Below are positions 6,868-14,498 of a stretch of DNA of 22,755 nucleotides, piece after piece. A program made the position numbers and the translations under genes. Below the pieces are notes generated by a model, which did not search any database, was not told where the DNA came from, and saw nothing but the letters and a program-made list of their open reading frames with translations. The first letter of the stretch is position 1; every line of letters begins with the position of its first letter. The DNA comes from an uncultured Ruminococcus sp. (GTDB taxonomy: Bacteria > Bacillota > Clostridia > Oscillospirales > Acutalibacteraceae): contig CADBRK010000235.1 of NCBI GenBank assembly GCA_902797065.1, positions 1 to 22,755 on the forward strand, given 5' to 3'.

Positions 6868-8496
6868 TCAAGCCTCGGATCTGCCTGTCTTCTTCATGAA
6901 TACAACGCCTGCAAGTGCAAGAGCAGCACCGACAAGTGCAAACATACCAACGCCCATACCGCCTGTTACGGGGAGCTTTGTTGAAGGAATATCCTTGATC
7001 GTAACGCTTACAGCAGGAGCCTTTGTAGCTGTCTGACCTTCTGTGAGAGGACTTACGATCTCGATCTTTGTAGCTGCGCCGTTAAGCTCATAGCCTTCGG
7101 GAGCCTTTGTCTCGAGGAGGTAGTATGTATTTGCTTCAAGACCAACAAACGAGAATGTGCCGTCTGCAGCCGATGTTACAACAGATGTGCCTGCTGCCTG
7201 AGTTGTGCATTCAGCGTCTGTGTAGAGTGTGAACTCTGCGCCTTCAAGAGGAGCGGGAGTTGCAGCGTTGTCTGTCTTAAGACCTTCAATCTTGCCAGTC
7301 CATACGTAAGGATCGTCTGTTCCCGGTGTATCGCCGGGGTTAGAAGGAGTCTTGATAGTAATTGTCGGAGGATTGGTTTTGGGATCTTCCGGCTTTGTGG
7401 GATCGAAATCCGGGTTCGGAACATCTGTATCCGGCCAGTTTGTAGGATCGTCGGGTTTGAATGTATCGTCGCCGGGTCTGTTCGGATCGTCGCCGGGTCT
7501 GTTCGGAGTATTGTCTACTCTGCCTTCGCTGTCTGCGGAGTTCTTGTAATCAAGAACAACGTGGTTGCCTATGATCTGAGCAACTGCGCCTGCCTTAGCA
7601 GTATTGATAGTTGTTGTGTATGTAAAGAATACCTTCTTGCCTGCCTCAAGCTTAGCAATACCCGTTGTTGTAAGAGCTACAACTACTTTGTCATACTTAT
7701 CCGAAACCTTTGACCATGTTGCGGTGTAGTCTGTCTCGGCTGTCATTGTCTTCTCTGCGCCCTCTGCGTCAATGTACTTAACTGCTACGCTTGAAGTATT
7801 CGGAGTAAGTCTTTCGTCGATAACATCTGTGAATGTATATGTCTTGTAAGCCTTGATCGTTGTCGGGAGGCTGTCGGAAGTGATCTTCCATGTTGAGAAG
7901 CCGCTGTTGAGTGTATACTCGTCGGTAGACTGACCAAAGTTGCCTGAATCTGCCTTAGCAACCTGCTTTGTTACTGTGGGCTTGCTTGTATCGATAGGAG
8001 TCTTCGGATATACATATACATCATAAATGAAGCCTGTATCTGCAACAGTTGTCATCGGAAGGTCAACAGCAAAATCAGCAATGGCTGCGAGCTGATCCTG
8101 ACCCTTTTTCTTGTTCTTTACTGTGTATCTGCCCTGTGCAAGCTTCTCGCCTGCATTGTTTGTGCCTGTCTTTGTGAATGTTACTTTACCGTCTTCGCCT
8201 GTTGTACCTGTTGCGGTAGGAGTTGAGCCGATAGTACCGTCTGCTGCCTGGAGATAAAGCTCAAACACTGCGTCTTTGATAGGTGTGCCTGCAACGTCGG
8301 TTTTTACTGTACCCTCGGTTTTGCCTGTTGTGCCTGCTGTGGTTTGTTCTTCGGTACCGCTCTTAAGAACGATAGTAAGAGAAACGTCCGCAGATGTGTT
8401 CTTGATTGCAGCGTTGTCTGCGCTTGCCGTAACCGCGAAGCATGCAACCATCATCAATACTGCGATAAGAATACTTAAGAATCTTTTTGTTTTCAT
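6868..8496 (-). CDS. LPXTG-anchored SpaH/EbpB-like pilin, probable major shaft subunit
   Basis: Starting at the ATG at 8496 gives 542 residues. This start has AAAGGA about 9 bases upstream and begins directly with a signal peptide (1-26, ending TASA). The in-frame ATG at 8547 would add a 17-residue non-signal extension and is unlikely. The first domain ends in YDVYVYPKTP, a pilin motif with the likely sortase-C acceptor Lys165. A second domain spans about 172-330. A Pro/Asp/Asn-rich linker (about 333-395) includes a 7-residue tandem repeat. A Cna-B domain follows (about 400-500) with AEFTLYTD and the E-box YLLETKAPEGYE, which normally form a Lys-Asn isopeptide bond. The anchor is LPVTGG from 508, then a hydrophobic segment and MKKTGRSEA. 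It is the middle gene of the operon, where shaft subunits often lie. Confidence 0.9.
   Translation of the reverse strand: MKTKRFLSILIAVLMMVACFAVTASADNAAIKNTSADVSLTIVLKSGTEEQTTAGTTGKTEGTVKTDVAGTPIKDAVFELYLQAADGTIGSTPTATGTTGEDGKVTFTKTGTNNAGEKLAQGRYTVKNKKKGQDQLAAIADFAVDLPMTTVADTGFIYDVYVYPKTPIDTSKPTVTKQVAKADSGNFGQSTDEYTLNSGFSTWKITSDSLPTTIKAYKTYTFTDVIDERLTPNTSSVAVKYIDAEGAEKTMTAETDYTATWSKVSDKYDKVVVALTTTGIAKLEAGKKVFFTYTTTINTAKAGAVAQIIGNHVVLDYKNSADSEGRVDNTPNRPGDDPNRPGDDTFKPDDPTNWPDTDVPNPDFDPTKPEDPKTNPPTITIKTPSNPGDTPGTDDPYVWTGKIEGLKTDNAATPAPLEGAEFTLYTDAECTTQAAGTSVVTSAADGTFSFVGLEANTYYLLETKAPEGYELNGAATKIEIVSPLTEGQTATKAPAVSVTIKDIPSTKLPVTGGMGVGMFALVGAALALAGVVFMKKTGRSEA
7466..7507 (-). repeat. Two perfect 21-base tandem copies in the pilin linker
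   Basis: A 21-base unit occurs twice back to back (7466-7486 and 7487-7507) and encodes PNRPGDD-type heptads in the Pro/Asp-rich linker of the major pilin. Identity at the DNA level suggests a recent duplication, the kind of place where linker length can vary between strains. Confidence 0.85.
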
Positions 8497-8584
8497 GATT
8501 GTTTGTCCTTTCTTAATAATTTTTATACAATGCAAAAACATAATCATTCTGCATATCCGCTGTCAGATACGGACCATCAGATAA

Positions 8585-11500
8585 TTATTTCTTCGCTGCT
8601 TTCTTGGGTTTTAAAAGCAATATAGCCGCACCGATAAGAAGTACGCCCACTGTAATGAATACTACCACGCCGATGCCGCCCGTTGTCGGGAGGTCTGTAG
8701 ACGGTTTGTTGATAAACACTACCTCTGCCGGAGAAGTTTCGGTATTGCTTGCTTTTACCTCGATCCACTTTTTTTCGCCCGAAAGCTCATAGTTGTTCGG
8801 AGCCTTAGTTTCTACAACCATATACCAGCCGAGATCAAGCTCTCCGGAAGCAACATAAGCTTCATACTTCGAAGTAACGTCATTAAACGTGGTGCTGCTT
8901 GTGAGTGTGAGAACCGTCTTCTCTGCGTTCTCGTCAGGCTCTTCGTTGTTGCCATCTACCTTATATACGGTAAACTGAGTTCCGGTAAAGTCTGCGTTGT
9001 CACCTTTTGAATCTCTCTTTGTCACCTTCAGATAGCCCTTCCTGATAACGGGGATATTATTGAAGATAACATTTGCCTCTGTCACCGTGGTAGTTCTGTC
9101 ACTCTTGTAGTAAGTCGGAGTCACAGTGTAAACATGATTACTAAGATTTACCGCACACTTGAGGTAATAAACGTTACTGTACTGTGAAGTTGTATCTATT
9201 GTGTAATCTTCGTTTGCTGTTTCTTCGATCTTATACCAGAATGTACCTTCGCTGTTGTATGTGATCTCGTCGAAGGTAATATCGCCTGAGGAGTTCTGCT
9301 TTGTAACGGGCGTGCCGCTTGCGCTGTTGCTTGAAACGTTCCACGGAGTAAGCGTAAAGCTGAATGTCTGATCTGCAGATGCAGCTGCACCGCTGACATA
9401 CTTCTTTGCTTTCGGAGTATACTTTCCGGGGGTGTTGGGAATATCCTCGTTTGTGAAAGCTACCGTAGTATCTTCCGTCAGATCTGTTACCGCTGCGGTA
9501 TTGCCGTCTGTTTTGGTGCCGTCTGTTCCTATTTTATACGAAACATTGTAATTACTTGCACCCTTCTCGGTGATGGTTACTGTTGAACCTTTCGGGATTC
9601 CGGTAATATCGGTTGAACCGCCGACTGCAACGCTTATGTCGGGGAAAGTAACATCAGTGCCGTTGGGCAAAGTTACTACAACGCCATAATCAAAAGATGT
9701 TTGTCCGCTTGTGCCGCTGTATGCTTTTGACACGGTCACCTTCGCGGTTTCGATCTTGTTGATAAACTCCGCCGTAAACAGCGTAGGAGCATTTGCCGCT
9801 GCTGAAGCTGTTTTGTAGGTGAACTGAGGAATAGCGGAACCCGTACCTGTCTGAGCGGAATAACCGCTTTCGTATTCGGCTCTGTAATCATCTGTCAGGA
9901 CATAGCTTGTCGAATAAGTGTAGCCGCTGCCCTTGGCCGTTTCTTTGATCTTTATTGGAGTGTTGACCTTGAACTGATTGTCAAACTCTGCGTACTCATT
10001 GTTCTTGAGTGAAAGAGTCTTGTTCGAGGGGAGCGCAGTTGTTGTGTCGGAACCGTTCTTTGTGTAAACAACGCTGGAACCCGATGCGGTGTAAGGATTG
10101 ATCATAAAGCTGAACGACTGATCGCTGATACCGAGATCGGATGCCGAGATATTTGAATTGACATCATCTGCGTTGACTGTCTTTTTCAGAGTAAGCTTAT
10201 TAGCGATGGGACTTACCGAGAATGACATTCTCAGGTTACTCTCAACAAGACCTCTCTCCATGTAGAATACTGTGAGAGTGTGCGTCTTTGTAACATTGTA
10301 CTTCTTGCTTGAACCTGTTCCTACATAGCTGTCGGAAGAGAAGAAGTTACCTGCAAGGCTTGTCGGTTCGCCAATACGAGAGTCATCGGTCTCATCGTTT
10401 TTTCCCGTATACTCTGTTGAACTATACTGGGGATTGCTGTTTAACACATACGCACCGGTCAGGGGAGCACCTGTCTGAGGCGCAACATTATCCTTTGTGG
10501 TATCTTTAAGTGAGAAATTGATAGCGCCCTTTGTGTTTCCGTGGTCGCCGCCAAGGTCGAGAGCAAGCTTACCGTCAACGAATACCCAAACGTCGTCGTC
10601 ACCTTCAAAACTGAACTCCATCGGAATACTTGTCTTGTGATATGTGCCGTTTGTATCAACACTTAAAACGTTGCCGTCTTCGGTGAGGTTGAACGGAATG
10701 TCGAGTCTCATGCCAAAGCCGTAGTCATGACCGATTCCGCCGTTGTCAAACGGGAAGAAGCCTCTGTGATCGGCGGGGTTTTTTTCGCCGCCGAGAGAGT
10801 GGTATGCGTCTGTTACTTCGATACTGTTGTCACCGTCTACCCGCGCATAATTGATGGCAGTAGGTTGGTTGTTGGAGTAGGTGAAATATACGTTATCGCT
10901 TGCTCCGCTTGTCTTGCCCTTTGAGTCGAATTCGTACGTAGTATAGGTAGATGTCACACCAGCAACCTCGCCGTCATTGTCGCTGTTTATTCTCATCGGG
11001 AAGCTTGTGCTTACAGTATTGATATAATTATGGTTACCGCCCGAACTGTCATGGCTGAAATACGGCGACAGGATTGATCCTTCCTTCGTCTTCATATGAA
11101 GCTCATTTCCGACAAGCGTATCTTTAACAAGTCCCTGTATGCTGCTCGAATAACCGAAGCCGTTGTTGTTGTGATCTTGGTCGTTCAACACTGCAATAGG
11201 CTCGGAGTCGTTTGCATAGATACTGAAATTATACAGTTTTAAATTTCCGGTATAATTACTGATCAAATTATCATGCCTTAAATGGCCTTTTGTATCGCTG
11301 TTGTAATACCCGGTGAAGCTGTTTGTATTGGCAGGGTAAACAAACTTATCTCTCAATGTACCATACGGGAAGCTATCAAAATTACCGCCAACGGGATCAC
11401 CCCAATCGGAAGTAATATTACCGAAATACAGGGGATATGCCCAGTCGCCGCCTTCACTGCCTACCAAATCGGAGATATACTTATTCCATCTGATATACGG

Positions 11501-12280
11501 TATTCTATGGCGATATGTTCTGGAAGCCTCATAGTCGTTGTTGCATCTCCAGCCGTAATCAAGCTCATAGTCGGTCAGATAATCATAGAACTTTGCCTGC
11601 ACAGGGAAAAGCTTAGTACTGCCAACCTGATAGCCGTCTGTCTCGTTGCCGTAACCAATACCTACGTTATTAAAATCATTTCCGCCTTTAATTGTTAATG
11701 GTTCAGGCTGAGCCTGAGGGCAACTACCCCAATCGCTGTTGCTTGTCTTAAAATAAAAGCATGGCGATGATGAAGAATAGCGATCCGTGTTAAACTCTTC
11801 TGATTCTTCTATCGGTGGTTTAGCTGACTGCTCCTGGTTGGGATCCTGTATGGGAATTGTAATATATTTCCATTCAGTAACCCTGTCTACCGATGCATAA
11901 TCTTTGTCTGCCCAACCCCGTCCGATACGCAAAACCTTAAATTTAGTAAAATTCTCATCGGGATTGAACTTCAAGAGATAATTATGGTTACCACCGGACA
12001 TGGCATCCTGAACAAATGTCAGTCTGTAAAACTTACCGGGTGATTCACCGCCATATGTCCAAACGCCCATTTCATCATCTGCCCAATCGGTCCTTCCGCC
12101 ATCGTTATACAGAGCAACATATACGGTATCACCGCTGTTTATTGTTTCTGCTTCAGCTTCAAGATTGATGACACTCCCTACATACAGCATAGACGCGAGC
12201 ATAAGAAACGACAATACGACAGACAAAACTCTCTTGCCTGTTCCCTTGCCTCTCTCCTTGCTTTTGTTTGTGAAATGCAT
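8585..12280 (-). CDS. Large LPXTG tip adhesin with fibro-slime domain
   Basis: The ATG at 12280 gives 1231 residues. The ATG at 12292 directly abuts the AGAAAGG ribosome site, leaving no spacing, so the later start is preferred. A basic N-terminus and signal peptide precede about 430 residues of unrecognised Tyr/Asn/Asp/Gly-rich sequence. A fibro-slime (PA14-like) domain follows at about 490-685, with EGDDDVWVFVDGKLALDLGG and LTVFYMERG as hallmarks. Then come two beta-sandwich repeats (about 700-955), a Spy0128-type isopeptide pilin domain (about 960-1080) and a SpaA/Cna-B domain with VVETKAPNNYEL. LPTTGG, a hydrophobic helix and KPKKAAKK end the chain. No YPK pilin motif was seen, which fits a tip subunit. 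It is first in the operon, 88 bases before the next pilin. The ligand is unknown; fibro-slime domains often occur in carbohydrate-associated surface proteins. Confidence 0.85.
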   Translation of the reverse strand: MHFTNKSKERGKGTGKRVLSVVLSFLMLASMLYVGSVINLEAEAETINSGDTVYVALYNDGGRTDWADDEMGVWTYGGESPGKFYRLTFVQDAMSGGNHNYLLKFNPDENFTKFKVLRIGRGWADKDYASVDRVTEWKYITIPIQDPNQEQSAKPPIEESEEFNTDRYSSSSPCFYFKTSNSDWGSCPQAQPEPLTIKGGNDFNNVGIGYGNETDGYQVGSTKLFPVQAKFYDYLTDYELDYGWRCNNDYEASRTYRHRIPYIRWNKYISDLVGSEGGDWAYPLYFGNITSDWGDPVGGNFDSFPYGTLRDKFVYPANTNSFTGYYNSDTKGHLRHDNLISNYTGNLKLYNFSIYANDSEPIAVLNDQDHNNNGFGYSSSIQGLVKDTLVGNELHMKTKEGSILSPYFSHDSSGGNHNYINTVSTSFPMRINSDNDGEVAGVTSTYTTYEFDSKGKTSGASDNVYFTYSNNQPTAINYARVDGDNSIEVTDAYHSLGGEKNPADHRGFFPFDNGGIGHDYGFGMRLDIPFNLTEDGNVLSVDTNGTYHKTSIPMEFSFEGDDDVWVFVDGKLALDLGGDHGNTKGAINFSLKDTTKDNVAPQTGAPLTGAYVLNSNPQYSSTEYTGKNDETDDSRIGEPTSLAGNFFSSDSYVGTGSSKKYNVTKTHTLTVFYMERGLVESNLRMSFSVSPIANKLTLKKTVNADDVNSNISASDLGISDQSFSFMINPYTASGSSVVYTKNGSDTTTALPSNKTLSLKNNEYAEFDNQFKVNTPIKIKETAKGSGYTYSTSYVLTDDYRAEYESGYSAQTGTGSAIPQFTYKTASAAANAPTLFTAEFINKIETAKVTVSKAYSGTSGQTSFDYGVVVTLPNGTDVTFPDISVAVGGSTDITGIPKGSTVTITEKGASNYNVSYKIGTDGTKTDGNTAAVTDLTEDTTVAFTNEDIPNTPGKYTPKAKKYVSGAAASADQTFSFTLTPWNVSSNSASGTPVTKQNSSGDITFDEITYNSEGTFWYKIEETANEDYTIDTTSQYSNVYYLKCAVNLSNHVYTVTPTYYKSDRTTTVTEANVIFNNIPVIRKGYLKVTKRDSKGDNADFTGTQFTVYKVDGNNEEPDENAEKTVLTLTSSTTFNDVTSKYEAYVASGELDLGWYMVVETKAPNNYELSGEKKWIEVKASNTETSPAEVVFINKPSTDLPTTGGIGVVVFITVGVLLIGAAILLLKPKKAAKK

Positions 12281-12404
12281 AAAATTTTCCATCCTTTCTT
12301 TAAATTTCTGCTGTCTTTAAGCTTCTGACATAGCACACCGACAGCAAATTTGATAGTATTTATAACAGAGGATATGGTTACACCTATCCACTATCACAAT
12401 CACT

Positions 12405-12433
12405 ATTATAAATCAATTATGAAAAAAAAACAA
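12405..12433 (-). promoter_or_regulatory. Probable pilus operon promoter overlapping a terminator
   Basis: On the minus strand TTGTTT (12428-12433) and TATAAT (12405-12410) are spaced by exactly 17 bases. The -35 hexamer falls in the 3' arm and T-tract of the terminator at 12422-12470. It lies about 125 bases upstream of the tip-adhesin start. Confidence 0.55.
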
Positions 12434-12470
12434 CCCGACTATGTGTTTTATCATCAAATCGGGTTGTTTT
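12422..12470 (-). terminator. Strong hairpin terminator between the dockerin gene and the pilus operon
   Basis: An 11-base stem (AAACAACCCGA at 12428-12438 with TCGGGTTGTTT at 12459-12469) encloses a 20-base loop and is followed on the minus strand by a run of nine T. It is 215 bases after the dockerin gene stop, unusually far for a plain terminator, and could instead act as an attenuator for a transcript starting near 12535. Confidence 0.85.
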
Positions 12471-12684
12471 CTATGTTTTTAACAAAAATGTAACATATTC
12501 TTTATGAATAATTCCAAATTAAGTTTGTGCTCTTTTTTGATTATATCACAATCACAAAAAAGTTACTATAATCGCGCTGTCTAAACAACAAACTTTACAA
12601 AATCGCAATCATTTCGGTTAGCCTTACATAATAAAGCATCATCGCCGGAAATGTGCCTGATATTGTCAAATTGTAACCTTTATG
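12471..12684 (-). other. AT-rich gap downstream of the dockerin gene
   Basis: No coding region is seen in this part of the roughly 400-base gap between the cell-wall and pilus operons. It holds an extended -10 promoter candidate at 12540-12548 and a small hairpin (TATTC/GAATA around 12495-12510). The rest is AT-rich without recognised features. Confidence 0.5.
12540..12548 (-). promoter_or_regulatory. Extended -10 promoter candidate, possible pilus leader promoter
   Basis: The minus strand reads TGATATAAT, an extended -10 with TATAAT at 12540-12545, but has no clear -35. A transcript from here would be about 110 bases long if it stopped at the terminator at 12422-12470, or would read into the pilus genes if it did not. 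Confidence 0.4.
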
Positions 12685-14055
12685 TCATTTGTTCGGGTCC
12701 TGCGATATATCTCCGCTGCCATTTATGTAAAAATTCAGCGCGGTAAGGTCTTTGAGGTCGGTCTTGCCGTCATGGGTAATATCGGCGGCTTCAGCCGAAT
12801 ATTTCCCGAGTGTTTCTTTTTGAAGGAAGCTTTTCATCAGCAGCCGTCTATCGGTCGTGTTGATGCTGCCCTCTCCGCTCAGATCGCCGTACACGATGAT
12901 AACATATCCGTATTCTTCATCGGCTTTTATATTGACGCTGCAGCCCGTACCGACTGTTCCGCTCTTCTTCTCGGAATTGTCTTTGCTGTAAAAACCGACG
13001 GTGCAGTTCTTTGGGTCGAGCAGTTTTTTGATCTCGGCGATCGTCGTTTCGGGCGGTATACCGCAGAGGTAATTCTCTTTTACAACAAACCTGTCAAGGC
13101 TAAACGAACTCTTGATTTCCTCACTGTCGACGTTCCCCGACGATGAAACAGCCGGCGGCTCTTCTTTCGGGCGGTTATCAAAAAATCTTATCTCGGCGTT
13201 GCTGCCGTTCTGATCTACCGCAATAAATCTGTCATTGCCCATACAGAGAAAAGCAGACTCGTTCATCTCGCAAAGAGTGATTTCTTTTTCGCCGGATACC
13301 TGTACAATACTGCCGCTGCTTATGCCGAAATACACGCCGTTATACTCAACGCTTCCGTGGCAGCCGCCAAACCTGTCGCACAGCACCGTACCGTCGTACG
13401 AATACACCGTACCCGAGCTGTCTGAAAACACGCCGTCCCCCGCATAAACCATATCGGTACGCACGGGAATATCATACACCGAACCGTCATCTATTACGGC
13501 AAGCTCCCGCGCGGTTATGCAATATATACTGTCACCGCTGCATGACGGCACAAGTTTCAGCGGAACATTTTCGATATACAGACTTTCCGCGAGGGTATAG
13601 TCACGAAAAACCTTGACCTCTCTGCCGTCGATAAAATAAAAATTCCCGCTGCTGTCTGCGGCGCAGCTGCCCTGTAATATCTTTATACCGGTATTTATCA
13701 CAGAATATCTTTTGCTTTGATGTCCGCAGTCATACCGGCAGATCTTCACCCCGGGTATGTCATCTTCTATTATGTTTTGAAAGAAATACACATATCTGCC
13801 GTTATATGATACGGCGTTTGTATCGGCAGAGATCTCGGTATCAAAAATACTTATGTTCTCTCCGTCCGTCAAAGCAATATGATAATTTCCGCCGCTTATG
13901 TAAATCGTCAGAAAATCATTATCTCCGTAATTATATACGCCTGCGATCTCTTCGCAGTTATCCGCAGTAAGAATGACTTCGCCGCTTGAACTTACCGGAA
14001 ACATGACCGCACAAACGGCGGCAAGGAGTACCGCAAAGAGAGTCTTTATCTTCAT
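12685..14055 (-). CDS. Secreted protein with C-terminal dockerin, propeller-like N-terminus
   Basis: This 456-residue protein has a signal peptide (1-25). About 270 residues follow with repeated short beta-strand patterns and YxxDG/SSGxxY turns that suggest a beta-propeller; this fold is inferred from pattern only. From about 315 a segment reading LCGIPPETTIAEIKKLLDP precedes a dockerin, a combination common in clostridial surface proteins. The dockerin (390-446) has two calcium loops, GDLSGEGSINTTD and ADITHDGKTDLKD. Loop positions 3 and 5 are degenerate (Ser/Glu in the first, Thr at 3 in the second). No catalytic residues are recognisable. The ATG overlaps the rnhA stop codon by 4 bases and AAGG lies 5 bases upstream, so it is translationally coupled as the last gene of the cell-wall operon. 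Confidence 0.8.
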   Translation of the reverse strand: MKIKTLFAVLLAAVCAVMFPVSSSGEVILTADNCEEIAGVYNYGDNDFLTIYISGGNYHIALTDGENISIFDTEISADTNAVSYNGRYVYFFQNIIEDDIPGVKICRYDCGHQSKRYSVINTGIKILQGSCAADSSGNFYFIDGREVKVFRDYTLAESLYIENVPLKLVPSCSGDSIYCITARELAVIDDGSVYDIPVRTDMVYAGDGVFSDSSGTVYSYDGTVLCDRFGGCHGSVEYNGVYFGISSGSIVQVSGEKEITLCEMNESAFLCMGNDRFIAVDQNGSNAEIRFFDNRPKEEPPAVSSSGNVDSEEIKSSFSLDRFVVKENYLCGIPPETTIAEIKKLLDPKNCTVGFYSKDNSEKKSGTVGTGCSVNIKADEEYGYVIIVYGDLSGEGSINTTDRRLLMKSFLQKETLGKYSAEAADITHDGKTDLKDLTALNFYINGSGDISQDPNK

Positions 14056-14498
14056 TTGAACCTTGCGGACTGTTCCACCGCAAGTCTGTCGCAGCGTTCA
14101 TTTTCGGGGTGACCGTTGTGTCCTTTTACCCATACAAAAGTAACTTTATGTATATCAAGAAGTTTTATGATCTCTTCCCACAATTCTCTATTCGCAACAG
14201 GCTGCCGCTGCGAGTTCTTCCAGCCATTCTTTTTCCAGTTATCCACCCAATGCTTGTTTATACCGTTGCATACATACTGAGAATCGGTATAAAGCGTAAC
14301 TTCGCAGGGGTATTTTAAAAGTCTGAGCGATTCTATCACGGCGGTCATCTCCATGCGGTTATTGGTTGTATCTCTTGCGCCGCCGCTTATCTCCTTTTCG
14401 TTCTCGCCGTACCGCAGCACTGCTCCCCAGCCGCCCGGACCGGGATTACCCGAGCATGCGCCGTCCGTATAAATATCGACCTTTTTGATTGTCGTCAC
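14052..14498 (-). CDS. rnhA: Ribonuclease HI
   Basis: This 148-residue enzyme cleaves the RNA strand of RNA-DNA hybrids such as R-loops and Okazaki primers. It opens with YTDGACSGNPGPGGWGA, and the four metal-binding acids are present: Asp12, Glu50, Asp72 and Asp137, plus His127 in the VKGHNGH loop. Spacing is nearly that of Escherichia coli RNase HI, and the length is standard. The start is a GTG inside a GTGA overlap with the folC stop codon; no ATG exists upstream in frame, and the next in-frame Met is after the first catalytic residue. The AAAAGGA site is very close to the GTG, so translation probably depends on coupling to folC. Confidence 0.96.
   Translation of the reverse strand: MTTIKKVDIYTDGACSGNPGPGGWGAVLRYGENEKEISGGARDTTNNRMEMTAVIESLRLLKYPCEVTLYTDSQYVCNGINKHWVDNWKKNGWKNSQRQPVANRELWEEIIKLLDIHKVTFVWVKGHNGHPENERCDRLAVEQSARFK

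Larger units (their letters stand above)
12392..12555 (-). repeat. 12-base direct repeat next to both candidate pilus promoters
   Basis: GTGATTGTGATA on the minus strand occurs at 12544-12555 and 12392-12403. The first copy overlaps the upstream -10 region and the second lies just after the downstream -10. The shared position near promoters suggests a regulator site, but AT-rich intergenic DNA could give a match this long by chance. Confidence 0.4.

Noticed and set aside
8548..8584. Possible terminator between the tip adhesin and the next pilin
   Set aside because: Only a 4-5 base stem with no U-run is present, so the genes are treated as one operon.
12293..12684. Hidden sortase or small gene in the gap before the pilus operon
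   Set aside because: All frames are broken by stops and the region is AT-rich with regulatory-like features only.
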